Counted from the stretch's first letter, positions 39,678 through 48,121 are shown. The stretch: 64,000 nt of DNA from Xylanimonas oleitrophica (GCF_003244315.1 NZ_QKWH01000007.1:60380-124379), one strand, 5' to 3'. The notes: generated from the sequence alone by a model not told the origin. A program made the numbers and translations.

Positions 39678-39935
39678 TCAGTCGTTCTGGCGGAGGGTCT
39701 CGCGCAGCTCGTCGGGGTCGGCGCCGGAGGTGCCCGGGGTGCGGAACGGGGTGTCCTGGTCAGGGTCGGCGTCGGGTGCGGCCCGGTCGTCCGTGTCGTC
39801 AGTGTCGTGCGGGGCGTCGGGTTCCTCGCCGCCGATGCCGAACCCGGGGGCCGGCTCGGGGGCGCCGGTGCCGGCGTCTGCTGCGGCGATCTCCTCGCGG
39901 GGCTCGGAGGCGTGGGGCTGGAGTGGTTCGCTCAT
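39678..39935 (-). CDS. small acidic hypothetical protein
   Basis: 85 residues, very rich in Asp, Glu, Pro and Gly, probably disordered (PDAPHDTDDTDDRAAPDADP). No family recognised. ATG at 39935 is preferred to the ATG at 39941 because TGAGGG lies at proper distance only from the former. Upstream of the AraC operon on the same strand, 88 nt away. Confidence 0.55.
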   Translation of the reverse strand: MSEPLQPHASEPREEIAAADAGTGAPEPAPGFGIGGEEPDAPHDTDDTDDRAAPDADPDQDTPFRTPGTSGADPDELRETLRQND

Positions 39936-40090
39936 GGCCATCCCTCAGCAGTACGACGGGGTGGGCCCACCCGCCACCGGCGGGCCTGCGGTACCGGTGG
40001 AGGGCTCGTCTGCAGCGGGGTGCGGGGGTGTCTGCCACGATCGACAGCACGCAGGACGTGGACCGAGGACCGAGGACCGAGGAGGTCGGC

Positions 40091-40747
40091 ATGGCGAAGA
40101 TCGTGGTCGTGGGTGGGCACGGGAAGGTCGCGCTGCTGGCAGAGCCGCTGCTGGTGCGCGCGGGGCACGAGGTGGACGCGCTGATCAGGCGTGCGGACCA
40201 GGCCGGGGACGTGCGGGCGACGGGCGCGAACCCGGTGCTGCTGGACGTGGAGGACGCGAGCACGCAGGCGCTCACCGCGGCGTTCGCGGGAGCCGACGTG
40301 GTGGTCTGGTCGGCCGGCGCCGGGGGCGGCAACCCGGCCCGGACGTACGCGGTGGACCGCGACGCGGCGATCCGGTCGGTGGACGCGGCGCTCGCGGCCG
40401 GGGTGGGGCGGTACGTGATGGTGTCCTACTTCGGTGCGCGGCCGGATCACGGGGTGCCCGAGTCGGACGGGTTCTTCGCGTACGCCGAGTCGAAGGCGGC
40501 GGCGGACGAGCACGTGCGCGCTCATGCCCCCGGCTGGACGATCCTGGGTCCGAGCGGCCTGACGGACGACCCGGGCACGGGGGCGATCGCGGTCGACGAG
40601 CCGCAGGGCAGCCTGGAGCCGGGCACGGTGCCGCGTGCCGACGTGGCGGCGGTCGTCGCCGCCGTCGCCGGGCGTGAGGACCTGGTGGGGCGCACCGTGC
40701 GGTTCAACGCGGGGACGACGCCGATCGACGAGGCCCTGAGCAGGTGA
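40091..40747 (+). CDS. NAD(P)-binding SDR-like oxidoreductase
   Basis: 218 residues, atypical short-chain dehydrogenase/NmrA-like fold. The nucleotide loop is KIVVVGGHGKVALLAEPLL; VVVWSAGAGGGNP, YVMVSYFGARPDH and FFAYAESKAAADEHVRAHAP carry the YxxxK pair (Tyr and Lys in YAESKAA). Substrate unknown; YwnB/YeeH-like. ATG at 40091 follows GGAGGT. The leader has four ACCGAGG units (40053-40085). Convergent with the LLM gene through a terminator. Confidence 0.8.
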   Translation: MAKIVVVGGHGKVALLAEPLLVRAGHEVDALIRRADQAGDVRATGANPVLLDVEDASTQALTAAFAGADVVVWSAGAGGGNPARTYAVDRDAAIRSVDAALAAGVGRYVMVSYFGARPDHGVPESDGFFAYAESKAAADEHVRAHAPGWTILGPSGLTDDPGTGAIAVDEPQGSLEPGTVPRADVAAVVAAVAGREDLVGRTVRFNAGTTPIDEALSR

Positions 40748-40751
40748 CGTG

Positions 40752-40789
40752 CCTGACGCCCGGGGCGAGCGCGGCCGCCGGGCGTCAGG
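40752..40789. terminator. bidirectional terminator
   Basis: CCTGACGCCCGG (40752-40763) pairs with CCGGGCGTCAGG (40778-40789), loop 14 nt, between convergent genes. Confidence 0.7.
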
Positions 40790-40793
40790 GGCC

Positions 40794-41816
40794 TCAGCGC
40801 CAGCCGAGCTCTGGGGCGACGTGGGTGAGGATCGCCTCGATGACGTGGGCGTTGTAGTCGACGCCGAGCTGGTTGGGCACGGTGAGCAGGAGGGTGTCGG
40901 CGGCGGCCACGGCCTCGTCCTTGCGGAGCTCTTCCACGAGCGCGTCGGGCTCCGCGGCGTAGCTGCGGCCGAAGATGGCGCGGGTGGTCTCGTCGATCAT
41001 GCCGATCTGGTCGTGCTCCTGCTCGCCGCGGCCGAAGTAGGCGCGGTCCTCGTCGTTCACGAGCGCGAAGATCGACCGGCTGACGGACACGCGTGGCTCG
41101 CGCTGGTGGCCGGCCTCGGCCCACGCCTGCCGGAACGCCTCGATCTGCTTGCGCTGCTGGACGTGGAAGGGCTCGCCGGTCTCGTCGTCCTTGAGGGTGG
41201 AGCTCATGAGGTTCATGCCCTTGACTGCCGCCCAGCGGGCCGTGGCGTCGGACCCGGCGCCCCACCAGATCCGCTCGGACAACCCCTCGGAGTGCGGCTC
41301 GACGCGCAGCAGGCCGGGCGGGTTGGGGAACATGGGGCGCGGGCTGGGCTCGGCGAACCCGGCACCGGTGAGCACCTGGAGGAACACCTCGGCGCGGGTG
41401 CGGGCCATGTCGGCGTCGGACTCCCCCTCGGCGGGCTCGTACCCGAAGTAGCGCCATCCGTCGACCACCTGCTCGGGTGACCCGCGGGAGATGCCGAGCT
41501 GCAGGCGGCCGTCGGAGATCAGGTCGGTCGCACCGGCCTCCTCCGCCATGTAGAGCGGGTTCTCGTAGCGCATGTCGATGACGCCGGTGCCGATCTCGAT
41601 GCGGCTGGTGCGTGCGGCGATCGCGGCCAGCAGCGGGAACGGCGAGGAGTGCTGGCGCGCGAAGTGGTGCACCCGGAAGTAGGCGCCGTCGGCCCCCAGC
41701 TCCTCGGCCGCGACCGCCAGGTCGATCGCCTGGTGCAGGGCGTCGGCCCCGGTGCGGGTGCGTGAGTGCGGCGAGGGCGTCCAGTGGCCGAAGGAGAGGA
41801 AACCGATGTTCTTCAC
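40794..41816 (-). CDS. LLM-class flavin-dependent oxidoreductase
   Basis: 340 residues, luciferase-like TIM barrel using reduced FMN or F420. Markers: KNIGFLSFGHWTPSP, GADGAYFRVHHFARQHSSP, TSRIEIGTGVIDMRYENPLY, LISDGRLQLGISRGSPEQVV, RIWWGAGSDATARWAA. Substrate unknown. GTG at 41816 has GGAG 4 nt upstream. Alone on the minus strand, divergent from the dehydratase-like gene. Confidence 0.85.
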   Translation of the reverse strand: MKNIGFLSFGHWTPSPHSRTRTGADALHQAIDLAVAAEELGADGAYFRVHHFARQHSSPFPLLAAIAARTSRIEIGTGVIDMRYENPLYMAEEAGATDLISDGRLQLGISRGSPEQVVDGWRYFGYEPAEGESDADMARTRAEVFLQVLTGAGFAEPSPRPMFPNPPGLLRVEPHSEGLSERIWWGAGSDATARWAAVKGMNLMSSTLKDDETGEPFHVQQRKQIEAFRQAWAEAGHQREPRVSVSRSIFALVNDEDRAYFGRGEQEHDQIGMIDETTRAIFGRSYAAEPDALVEELRKDEAVAAADTLLLTVPNQLGVDYNAHVIEAILTHVAPELGWR

Positions 41817-41957
41817 CGCTCCATGGAACCGCGAGCGCCGTGGTGGTGCATCCGGGTGGTGCGTGCCGGCCGGGGGATCTGAGGGTGCTCGCTCCTCCTG
41901 AGGACGGAGTCGAGGTCGTCGTCGCAGGCCCGGCCCGCGAGCCGCGGCGGCCCGGCG

Positions 41958-41963
41958 TACGGT
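41958..41963 (+). promoter_or_regulatory. -10 box of a leaderless promoter
   Basis: TACGGT ends 6 nt before the ATG at 41970. Confidence 0.5.
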
Positions 41964-41969
41964 GGCCAG

Positions 41970-42284
41970 ATGGTGGAGCAGATCACAGCGCAGCAGTTCC
42001 TGGAGTCCCACGGCGTGGACGGGTGGGTGACGAACGACTCGGGGGTGGCCACGGCGATCTTCACCTCCGGGGACCGGGCCACGGGTGAGCGGTTGGCGGA
42101 GCGGATCGGTGAGCTGGGTGCGGCGGCGAACCATGACGCGGACGTCGAGGTGGCGCAGGACCGGGTCACGGTGCGGCTGAGCACGCACGAGGTGGGCGGG
42201 CTGTCGCAGCGGGACGTGGACCTGGCGCGGCAGATCACCGGTGCGGCGCGGGAGCTGGGTATCGAGGTCGACCGGTCGCTCTAG
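41970..42284 (+). CDS. pterin-4a-carbinolamine dehydratase-like protein
   Basis: 104 residues. The C-terminal half fits the PCD/DCoH family: VTVRLSTHEVGGLSQRDVDL with the THDVGG motif changed only to THEVGG, then ARQITGAARELG. At the catalytic EHHP position the sequence is ANHDADV, so one of the paired histidines is Asn. Activity may be lost or altered. Start fixed by a leaderless -10 box. Followed by a GNAT gene on the same strand. Confidence 0.72.
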   Translation: MVEQITAQQFLESHGVDGWVTNDSGVATAIFTSGDRATGERLAERIGELGAAANHDADVEVAQDRVTVRLSTHEVGGLSQRDVDLARQITGAARELGIEVDRSL

Positions 42285-42361
42285 CCGGTGCTCGGCGGCC
42301 AGTGGGTGGCCGCCGTCGCGCCGTCGTCGTCCAGCAGCTCCGGGCAGGGCAGGATGCGGGG

Positions 42362-42850
42362 GTGATCGTCTCTCTCGACTCCCCCGACCGCGCCGACGTG
42401 ACGGCGCTGCTGTCCGAGCACCTGCGGGACATGCGCGCAGGGTCCCCGGCGTGCAGCGTGCACGCCCTGGACGTGACGGCGCTGCTCGCGCCGTCCATCA
42501 CGTTCGTCACTGCCCGCGAACCTGGACCCGACGGCGCCACCCTGCTGGGGTGCGGTGCCTTGAGCGAGCTCGACGCCCACCACGGTGAGCTGAAGTCGAT
42601 GCGTACCGCGACGGGCGCTCGCGGGCGCGGTGTGGCCACGGCGGTGCTGGGCCACCTGCTGGGCGTGGCACGCGAGCGGGGGTACGAGCGGGTGAGTCTG
42701 GAGACGGGGTCGCAGGACTCGTTCGCTCCCGCCCGGCGCCTGTACGCCCGGCACGGGTTCGTCGAGTGCGGCCCCTTCGGCTCCTACGTCGAGGACCCGT
42801 ACAGCGTGTTCATGACGCTGCCCCTGCCCGGTCCGCACGTGCGGGCCTGA
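42362..42850 (+). CDS. GNAT-family N-acetyltransferase
   Basis: 162 residues. The acetyl-CoA loop is ATGARGRGVATAVLGHLLGV (Q/RxxGxG/A), with RGYERVSLETGSQDSFAPAR and RLYARHGFVECGPFGSY downstream, as in PAT1/YitI-like acetyltransferases. Substrate unknown. GTG at 42362 is preferred as it begins MIVSLDSPDRADV and an imperfect CAGGAT box lies 8 nt upstream. Ends at a strong terminator. Confidence 0.82.
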   Translation: MIVSLDSPDRADVTALLSEHLRDMRAGSPACSVHALDVTALLAPSITFVTAREPGPDGATLLGCGALSELDAHHGELKSMRTATGARGRGVATAVLGHLLGVARERGYERVSLETGSQDSFAPARRLYARHGFVECGPFGSYVEDPYSVFMTLPLPGPHVRA

Positions 42851-42852
42851 CG

Positions 42853-42902
42853 ACGACGGCGCTCGCGGCCGCCCCCAGGGGTGCGGCTGCGAGCGCCGTC
42901 GT
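42853..42902. terminator. bidirectional terminator between GNAT gene and glmS
   Basis: A 20-bp stem (42853-42872 with 42883-42902, one G-U pair) and a 10-nt loop between convergent genes. Confidence 0.75.
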
Positions 42903-42921
42903 GGTGGTGGGCGTCGCGGGG

Positions 42922-44745
42922 TTACTCGACGGTGACGGACTTGGCGAGGTTGCGGGGCTTGTCGACGTCGAGGCCCAGGTGGACCGAGGCGTGGTAGGCC
43001 AGCAGCTGCAGGGGCACGGTGAGCAGGACGGGGTCGAGCTCGGTCTCGTTGCGGGGCACGTCGATGCGGCGGGCGTGCAGGTCGCCGAGGTCGACCTCGG
43101 GGTGGGTGACGATGACGAGGGGGCCGCCGCGGGCGTCGATCTCGTGCAGGGCGGCGACGTTGCGGTCGGTGAGCTCGTCGGCGGGCACGATGGCGACGGT
43201 GGGCACCTTCGGGGAGATGAGGGCCAGGGGGCCGTGCTTGAGCTCGGAGGTGGGGTAGGCCTCGGCGTGGCGGTAGGTGATCTCCTTGAGCTTCTGGGCG
43301 CCCTCGCGTGCCACGGGGTAGCCGCGGACGCGGCCGACGAAGAACATGCTCTCGGCGTCGGCGAGGTCGCGGGCGATGTCGGCGATGTGGTCCTCGGTCT
43401 TGAGGATCTCCTCGATCTGGGCGGGCAGGCGCTGCAGCCCGTTGACCAGGCGGCGCCCGTCGGCCACGGACAGGTCGCGCACGCGTCCCAGCTGCAGGGC
43501 CAGGAGGGAGAAGCCGACGAACATGGTGGTCAGGGCCTTGGTGGAGGCGACGGCGATCTCGGGGCCGGCGTGCAGGTAGATGCCGCCGTCGCAGGCGCGG
43601 GCGATGGCGGACCCGACCACGTTGACCAGGCCGATGACGCGCCCGCCCTTGCGGCGGATCTCCTCGACGGCCAGGAGCGTGTCGACGGTCTCGCCGGACT
43701 GGGAGACGGCCACGTAGAGGGTGTCGGGCTCGATGATGGGGTTGCGGTAGCGGAACTCGGAGGCGGGCTCGGCGTCGGCGGGGACGCGGGCGAGCTCTTC
43801 GATCATGGAGGCGCCCATCTGCCCCACGTAGTAGGCCGACCCGCAGCCGAGGATCTTGACGCGGCGGAAGGCGCGCAGGTCGCGGGCGTCCATGTCGAGG
43901 CCGCCGAGGTGGGCGGTGCCGAACCGCTCGTCGAGGCGTCCGCGCAGGGTGCGCTCCACGGAGGCGGGCTGCTCGAGGATCTCGGTGTACATGCGCGGCT
44001 CGCCGCTGACGTCGCCGTGCTCGAACGCGGACGGGTCGATGTCGACGGCGCTGGCCTGCGTGGTGGTGCGGGTCAGGTCGTGGCGGAAGGTGGTGAACCC
44101 GCCGGCGGTGACGGTGGCGAGCTCGCCGTCGTCGAGGTGGGCGACGGTGGTGGTGTGCCGCACGACCGCTGCGAGGTCGGAGGCGATGAACATCTCCTTC
44201 TCCCCCACACCGATGAGCAGGGGGCTGCCGTGGCGGGCCACGACGACACGGTCGGGGAAGTCGGCGTGGACCACGGCCAGCCCGTAGGTGCCCTCGACCT
44301 GGCCGAGCGCCTCGACGACCTTGCCCTCCAGGGTGTCGGCGCCGGAGCGGGCGACCAGGTGGGCGAACACCTCGGTGTCGGTGTCGCTGGCCAGCTCGAC
44401 GCCGTCGGCCACGAGGCGGGCCCGCAGGGCGGCGGCGTTGTCGACGATGCCGTTGTGCACGACGGCGACGGTGCCGCTGGTGTCGGTGTGCGGGTGGGCG
44501 TTGGTGTCGGTGGCGGGGCCGTGGGTGGCCCACCGGGTGTGACCGATGCCGACCTTGCCGGCCAGGCGCTTGGGCAGCGCCTCGGACAGGTCGCGCACGC
44601 GCCCGGCCTTCTTGGTGACCTGCAGGCGCGAGCCGAGCACGGCCACCCCGGCCGAGTCGTAGCCGCGGTGCTCCAGGCGGGTCAGGCCCTCGACCAGCAG
44701 CGGGGCCGCCTGCTGGGCGCCGACGTAGCCGACGATGCCGCACAT
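42922..44745 (-). CDS. glmS: glutamine--fructose-6-phosphate aminotransferase (isomerizing)
   Basis: 607 residues. First step of UDP-GlcNAc synthesis for peptidoglycan. The class-II glutaminase starts at Cys2 (MCGIVGYVG) with GHTRWATHGPATDTNAHPH and VHNGIVDN. Two SIS isomerase domains follow: ILGCGSAYYVGQMGASM, VAVSQSGETVDTLLAVEE, and later MFFVGRVRGYPVAREGAQKL and ELKHGPLALI; the end PRNLAKSVTVE is canonical. ATG at 44745 follows AAGGAGAA. No glmS ribozyme is seen in the 140-nt leader. Confidence 0.97.
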   Translation of the reverse strand: MCGIVGYVGAQQAAPLLVEGLTRLEHRGYDSAGVAVLGSRLQVTKKAGRVRDLSEALPKRLAGKVGIGHTRWATHGPATDTNAHPHTDTSGTVAVVHNGIVDNAAALRARLVADGVELASDTDTEVFAHLVARSGADTLEGKVVEALGQVEGTYGLAVVHADFPDRVVVARHGSPLLIGVGEKEMFIASDLAAVVRHTTTVAHLDDGELATVTAGGFTTFRHDLTRTTTQASAVDIDPSAFEHGDVSGEPRMYTEILEQPASVERTLRGRLDERFGTAHLGGLDMDARDLRAFRRVKILGCGSAYYVGQMGASMIEELARVPADAEPASEFRYRNPIIEPDTLYVAVSQSGETVDTLLAVEEIRRKGGRVIGLVNVVGSAIARACDGGIYLHAGPEIAVASTKALTTMFVGFSLLALQLGRVRDLSVADGRRLVNGLQRLPAQIEEILKTEDHIADIARDLADAESMFFVGRVRGYPVAREGAQKLKEITYRHAEAYPTSELKHGPLALISPKVPTVAIVPADELTDRNVAALHEIDARGGPLVIVTHPEVDLGDLHARRIDVPRNETELDPVLLTVPLQLLAYHASVHLGLDVDKPRNLAKSVTVE

Positions 44746-44887
44746 AGATGTTCTCCTTCGACGATGGGCGAGGTGGGTGATGGGGCTGATGGCGGGTCGG
44801 GCGCGCGGGCCGCGCCCCAGACCAGGGACCGGGGAAGAGCCAGCGGCCGGACCGGGCTGGCGCGGGCGGCCGCAGGGGTCGTGCGGG

Positions 44888-45151
44888 TCAGCCGTAGACG
44901 ATGCGCCGCAGCTGCCGCTCGCTGAGGGGCGGCGCCGCCACGACCCGCCCGGCCAGCTCGGCCGCGATGCGCGCGAAGATCTCCGGGTTCTTGGCCCCGT
45001 AGGTCTGCATCTGCGCGTGCCGGCGGCGCACGTACTCCTCCAGCGGCTCGGCGTGGAAGGCCACGACGTCCTCGATGACACGGGTGGCCTCGGCCGGGCT
45101 GAGACCGGTCGTGGACACCACGTGGTCCACGAGCGCGCGATCCGGTGTCAT
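44888..45151 (-). CDS. small conserved-looking protein of unknown function
   Basis: 87 residues, mostly helical, charged: TTGLSPAEATRVIEDVVAFH, YVRRRHAQMQTYGAKNPEIF, ARIAAELAGRVVAAPPLSER. No domain recognised. ATG at 45151 is leaderless, 7 nt after CAGGCT, with TTGCCG 17 nt further upstream. A 24-bp perfect palindrome directly abuts that -35 box. It lies upstream of glmS on the same strand. Confidence 0.6.
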   Translation of the reverse strand: MTPDRALVDHVVSTTGLSPAEATRVIEDVVAFHAEPLEEYVRRRHAQMQTYGAKNPEIFARIAAELAGRVVAAPPLSERQLRRIVYG

Positions 45152-45158
45152 GACCGGA

Positions 45159-45187
45159 AGCCTGCACCTCGTCCCCGCGTGCGGCAA
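45159..45187 (-). promoter_or_regulatory. promoter of the 87-residue gene
   Basis: On the minus strand TTGCCG (45182-45187), 17-nt spacer, CAGGCT (45159-45164), then 7 nt to the ATG at 45151. Confidence 0.55.
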
Positions 45188-45188
45188 G

Positions 45189-45212
45189 TTCCTGCCCGAA
45201 TTCGGGCAGGAA
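45189..45212. promoter_or_regulatory. 24-bp perfect palindrome, probable operator
   Basis: Half-site TTCCTGCCCGAA followed at once by its exact reverse complement TTCGGGCAGGAA. It ends 1 nt before the -35 box of the 87-residue gene, a typical activator or repressor position. As RNA it could form a hairpin only with the centre unpaired. Confidence 0.7.
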
Positions 45213-45251
45213 TCGCGTGTTCGGCTGTCGCGGCGCCTTGGGGAGGGCGGC

Positions 45252-46067
45252 TCACAGGGCCCGCAGCCGCGCTCTTTCCCCGGGGTCCAGGTGCTCGGTC
45301 GCATACCCCAGCGCGGTGCGCGGCATGGCGTGGGCGTGCCGCTCCAGGAAGTCCGCGAGCGCCGCGGCGTCGGCCCGCTTGCCGACCTCCCGCAGCATCC
45401 AGCCCACGGCCTTGTGCAGCAGCGGCTCCCTGTCGTCCAGGAGGCGGTGGGCGTAGGTGAGGGCGGGGCCAGGGTCACCCGCGCGGGTGAAGGCGAAGGT
45501 GGCGAGCATCGCGACGCGTCGCTGCCACAGGTTCGGCGAGGCGGTCAGCGGGTCGAGCACCGGGGCGAGGTCGTGGGCGGGAGGGCCCAGCAGCCACGCC
45601 CCCACCAGCGTGGGGGCCGAGGTGTCCACCAGGTCCCAGCCGTCGACGTGCCCGGCCCGCACCGCGTCCAGGTACCGGTCGTGCAGCTCGTCGCGGACCG
45701 CCTCGTCCCGGGTGCGAGCCCGGGAGGCACGGGAGAACCCGTCCACCATCACCAGCAGCGCCGCCAGGCGGTGCTCGTGCACCTCGCTGGTCAGCAGGCG
45801 TGACGCCTCCCCCAGGGGCATGGCGGCCGCCTCACGCGCCAGGGCCCGCAGCACGGGGACGCGCACCCCGGCGAACCGGTCCCCCTCGGCGTACTGCCCC
45901 GGCCCCGTCTGGAAGAACCGTCGCGAGGAGGCCGCCACCTCCGGGTCTGCCGCGGCGTCGACAGCCCTGGCCAGTTCCGCGGCGGTCAGCAAGGGGCCCG
46001 TGGCGCTCGCGGCGGGGTTCCTGCCAGGCCGGGGCGGCGGCGACGTCATCGGGGTCATCGGGGTCAC
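45252..46067 (-). CDS. DNA alkylation repair (AlkD-like) HEAT protein
   Basis: 271 residues. AlkC/AlkD-type HEAT-repeat glycosylase: SRRFFQTGPGQYAEGDRFAG, VRVPVLRALAREAA, HEHRLAALLVMVDGF, GHVDGWDLVDTSAPTLVGAWLL, NLWQRRVAMLATFAFTRAG and HKAVGWMLREVGKRADAAAL. Removes bulky or alkylated bases; no metal or flipping needed. Start uncertain: GTG 46067, ATG 46058 and ATG 46049 are in-frame and lie in a 9-bp repeat coding T-P-M. It follows the RNase Z stop by 4 nt. Confidence 0.85.
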   Translation of the reverse strand: MTPMTPMTSPPPRPGRNPAASATGPLLTAAELARAVDAAADPEVAASSRRFFQTGPGQYAEGDRFAGVRVPVLRALAREAAAMPLGEASRLLTSEVHEHRLAALLVMVDGFSRASRARTRDEAVRDELHDRYLDAVRAGHVDGWDLVDTSAPTLVGAWLLGPPAHDLAPVLDPLTASPNLWQRRVAMLATFAFTRAGDPGPALTYAHRLLDDREPLLHKAVGWMLREVGKRADAAALADFLERHAHAMPRTALGYATEHLDPGERARLRAL

Positions 46068-46071
46068 GGGG

Positions 46072-47016
46072 TCACGGGGTGGTGGTGCGCCGACGGGGCA
46101 GGGGGACGCGGTCGAGGTCGGCGGCGACGGTGAGAGGGCCGTCGTACACCTCGCGCGCCTCGTCCTCGAGCTCGCGCGGGTCGCTGTAGCGCTGGGAGAA
46201 GTGCGTCAGGACCAGGTGGCGCACCCCGGCGTCCGCGGCGACCTGCGCGGCCTGCCGGCAGGTCAGGTGCCCCCAGCGGGTGGCCTGGTCGGCGTCGCGG
46301 TGCAGGAACGTGGACTCGATGACGAGCAGGTCCACGCCGTCGGCGAGCTCGCCGACGGCGTCGCACAGGCGGGTGTCCATGACGAACGCGACCGACTGCC
46401 CCGGGCGGGGCACGCCGACCTCGGTGACGGACAGGGGGCGCCCGCCGTCGGGCGTGAACGTGCCCTCGCGCACCAGCCGGCCGACGTCGGGCCCCGCGAC
46501 GCCGTGCCGGGCCAGGGCGACCGGGTCCAGGGAGGTGCCGTCGGGCTCGTCCAGGCGGTACCCGAACGTGTCGATCGTGTGGTCCAGGCGGCGGGCCGTC
46601 AGCCTCACGCCGGCACCGCGCTCCCCCGCCAGGCGCGGCACGACCCCGTCGGCCTCCAGCGGCTGGAGCACCAGCCGCTCGTGGTGGGTGAACGCCGAGG
46701 CGTGCACGAGGTTCTCCACCCAGCCGAGCCCTGAGGCGGGAAAGGAGACGGGGACGGTGTGCGGCACCTGGTCCCCCGAGATCCGCTGCACCACCCCGGC
46801 CAGACCCAGGGAGTGGTCGCCGTGCAGGTGCGTCAGGGCGATGCGGGTCAGGTCTGTGGCCGAGACCCCGGCGTGCGTCATCTGCCGCTGCGTGCCCTCA
46901 CCAGGGTCGAACAAGATCGCCTGGTCGTCGAAGAACAGCACGTACCCGTTGTGGTTGCGCCTGCGGGTGGGCACCATGCTGGCCGTGCCGAGCACGACCA
47001 GCTCACGCCGAGACAC
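46072..47016 (-). CDS. rnz: ribonuclease Z
   Basis: 314 residues, short-form RNase Z, which trims tRNA 3' trailers. MBL-fold: VLGTASMVPTRRRNHNGYVL, FDPGEGTQRQM, LTHLHGDHSLGLAGVV (HxHxDH), FVMDTRLCD, DLLVIESTFL and HLVLTHFSQRYSD. GTG at 47016 directly abuts the previous gene's stop (TGAGTG), so the two are translationally coupled. Confidence 0.93.
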   Translation of the reverse strand: MSRRELVVLGTASMVPTRRRNHNGYVLFFDDQAILFDPGEGTQRQMTHAGVSATDLTRIALTHLHGDHSLGLAGVVQRISGDQVPHTVPVSFPASGLGWVENLVHASAFTHHERLVLQPLEADGVVPRLAGERGAGVRLTARRLDHTIDTFGYRLDEPDGTSLDPVALARHGVAGPDVGRLVREGTFTPDGGRPLSVTEVGVPRPGQSVAFVMDTRLCDAVGELADGVDLLVIESTFLHRDADQATRWGHLTCRQAAQVAADAGVRHLVLTHFSQRYSDPRELEDEAREVYDGPLTVAADLDRVPLPRRRTTTP

Positions 47017-47436
47017 TCAGGCGGCCAGCACGTGCCCGACGGCGCGCACCAGGCCCGTCGTGTCCAGCACACCGAGGCGGTAGCGGTCCACCGCCTCGGC
47101 CAGGGCCGCCGACCGGGCGAGGCTGCGGGGCGGGGCCGGCTGCCACAGGTCGCGCTCGAACACCGCGCGACGACGGGCCGGGCCGCGGAACAGGCGGCCC
47201 GGGAGGTGGGCGGGCGCCGTGCGGGCATCCTGCCCGGCGCCGGCCGGCGACAGAGCGCCGGGCGCCGCGCCCGCCGGCAGCGTCTGCGCCCGGGTCTCCA
47301 GGCAGTGCGCGGGGGCGGTGAGCCGCGAGGGGCGGTAGCGGGCACCCGGGTCCCAGCGCACCGCAGGCGGGGTCGGCGGCCGCACCCCGCTGGGGGTGCG
47401 CTCGACCGCGGAGGTGGTGGCACCGTCGTCAGGCAT
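47017..47436 (-). CDS. hypothetical protein upstream of rnz
   Basis: 139 residues. Low-complexity Pro/Ala/Arg-rich N-terminal half, and a more ordered C-terminal half (LAEAVDRYRLGVLDTTGLVRAVGHVL). No family recognised. ATG at 47436 follows GGGGAG. Stop abuts the rnz start, so it heads an operon with rnz and the alkylation-repair gene. Confidence 0.6.
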   Translation of the reverse strand: MPDDGATTSAVERTPSGVRPPTPPAVRWDPGARYRPSRLTAPAHCLETRAQTLPAGAAPGALSPAGAGQDARTAPAHLPGRLFRGPARRRAVFERDLWQPAPPRSLARSAALAEAVDRYRLGVLDTTGLVRAVGHVLAA

Positions 47437-47539
47437 GCTCGCTCCCCTCGCAGCGTCCCCGGATGGGACCCGAATGCCACGCATGGTCCCGCACCCGCAC
47501 TGCCCCGGCAAGAGGTCTCGGCCCGGGGGCGGCGACCCG

Positions 47540-48088
47540 TCAGAAGACGGGCGCCCGCACGTGCTGGAAGATCAGGTTCGTCTCCGTCAACGCCACCCCC
47601 GGGTTCACCGACAGGTTCTCCACCACGAAGTCGTTGAGCCCGTCGGCGTCCGGCGCCGCCACGTGCACGAAGAAGTCGTGCGCCCCGCCCAGCAGGAACA
47701 CGTTCAGCACCCCGGGGAGCGCACCCAGCTCCCGCAGGAACGACGTCAGGCGCGAACGGGCGCTGCCCTGCATCCGCACCGCGATGATCGCCTGCAGCGG
47801 CCTGCCCGACAACGCCGGGTCGATGTCCGCGTGGAACCCGCGGATCACCCCCTTGTCCCGCAGCGCCCGCACCCGCGCCAGGCACGTGGAGGGAGCGATG
47901 CCCGCCCGCTGCGCCAGCGCGTTGTTCGGGATCCGCGCGTCAGCGGCCAGCTCCGCCAGCAACCGGTGGTCCACGGCGTCGAGCACCACCGGTGCCGTGG
48001 TGCGCGGCTCCAGCCCCGTCGCCGCCGGCCGAACATCGTTCGGCGAGAGCGGCGCCGCGCCAGGTGCGGGCGAATCATCCGAGGGCAT
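47540..48088 (-). CDS. Lrp/AsnC-family regulator (AldR-like)
   Basis: 182 residues. After a ~33-residue disordered tail comes the Lrp helix-turn-helix (LDAVDHRLLAELAADARIPN, NALAQRAGIAPSTCLARVRA) and the RAM/ligand domain (VRMQGSARSRLTSFLRELGA, HDFFVHVAAPDADGL). Divergent from ald, like AldR in mycobacteria, so it probably responds to alanine and activates ald. The ATG at 48088 is leaderless (TATGGT, 6 nt). Confidence 0.85.
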   Translation of the reverse strand: MPSDDSPAPGAAPLSPNDVRPAATGLEPRTTAPVVLDAVDHRLLAELAADARIPNNALAQRAGIAPSTCLARVRALRDKGVIRGFHADIDPALSGRPLQAIIAVRMQGSARSRLTSFLRELGALPGVLNVFLLGGAHDFFVHVAAPDADGLNDFVVENLSVNPGVALTETNLIFQHVRAPVF

Positions 48089-48094
48089 GGCCCG

Positions 48095-48100
48095 ACCATA
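48095..48100 (-). promoter_or_regulatory. -10 box of leaderless lrp promoter
   Basis: TATGGT on the minus strand ends 6 nt before the ATG at 48088. Confidence 0.5.
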
Positions 48101-48121
48101 CAGAATCTTCCACGGAATCTG
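48101..48121. promoter_or_regulatory. possible Lrp/AldR operator
   Basis: CAGAAT and AATCTG form an imperfect inverted repeat around a 9-nt centre, just upstream of the lrp -10. GAAGAA-type half sites recur at 48132 and 48154, as in multi-site Lrp regulation. Confidence 0.35.

Noticed and set aside
44746..44887. glmS ribozyme in the glmS leader
   Set aside because: No conserved ribozyme core was seen, and the ribozyme is mainly a Firmicutes feature.
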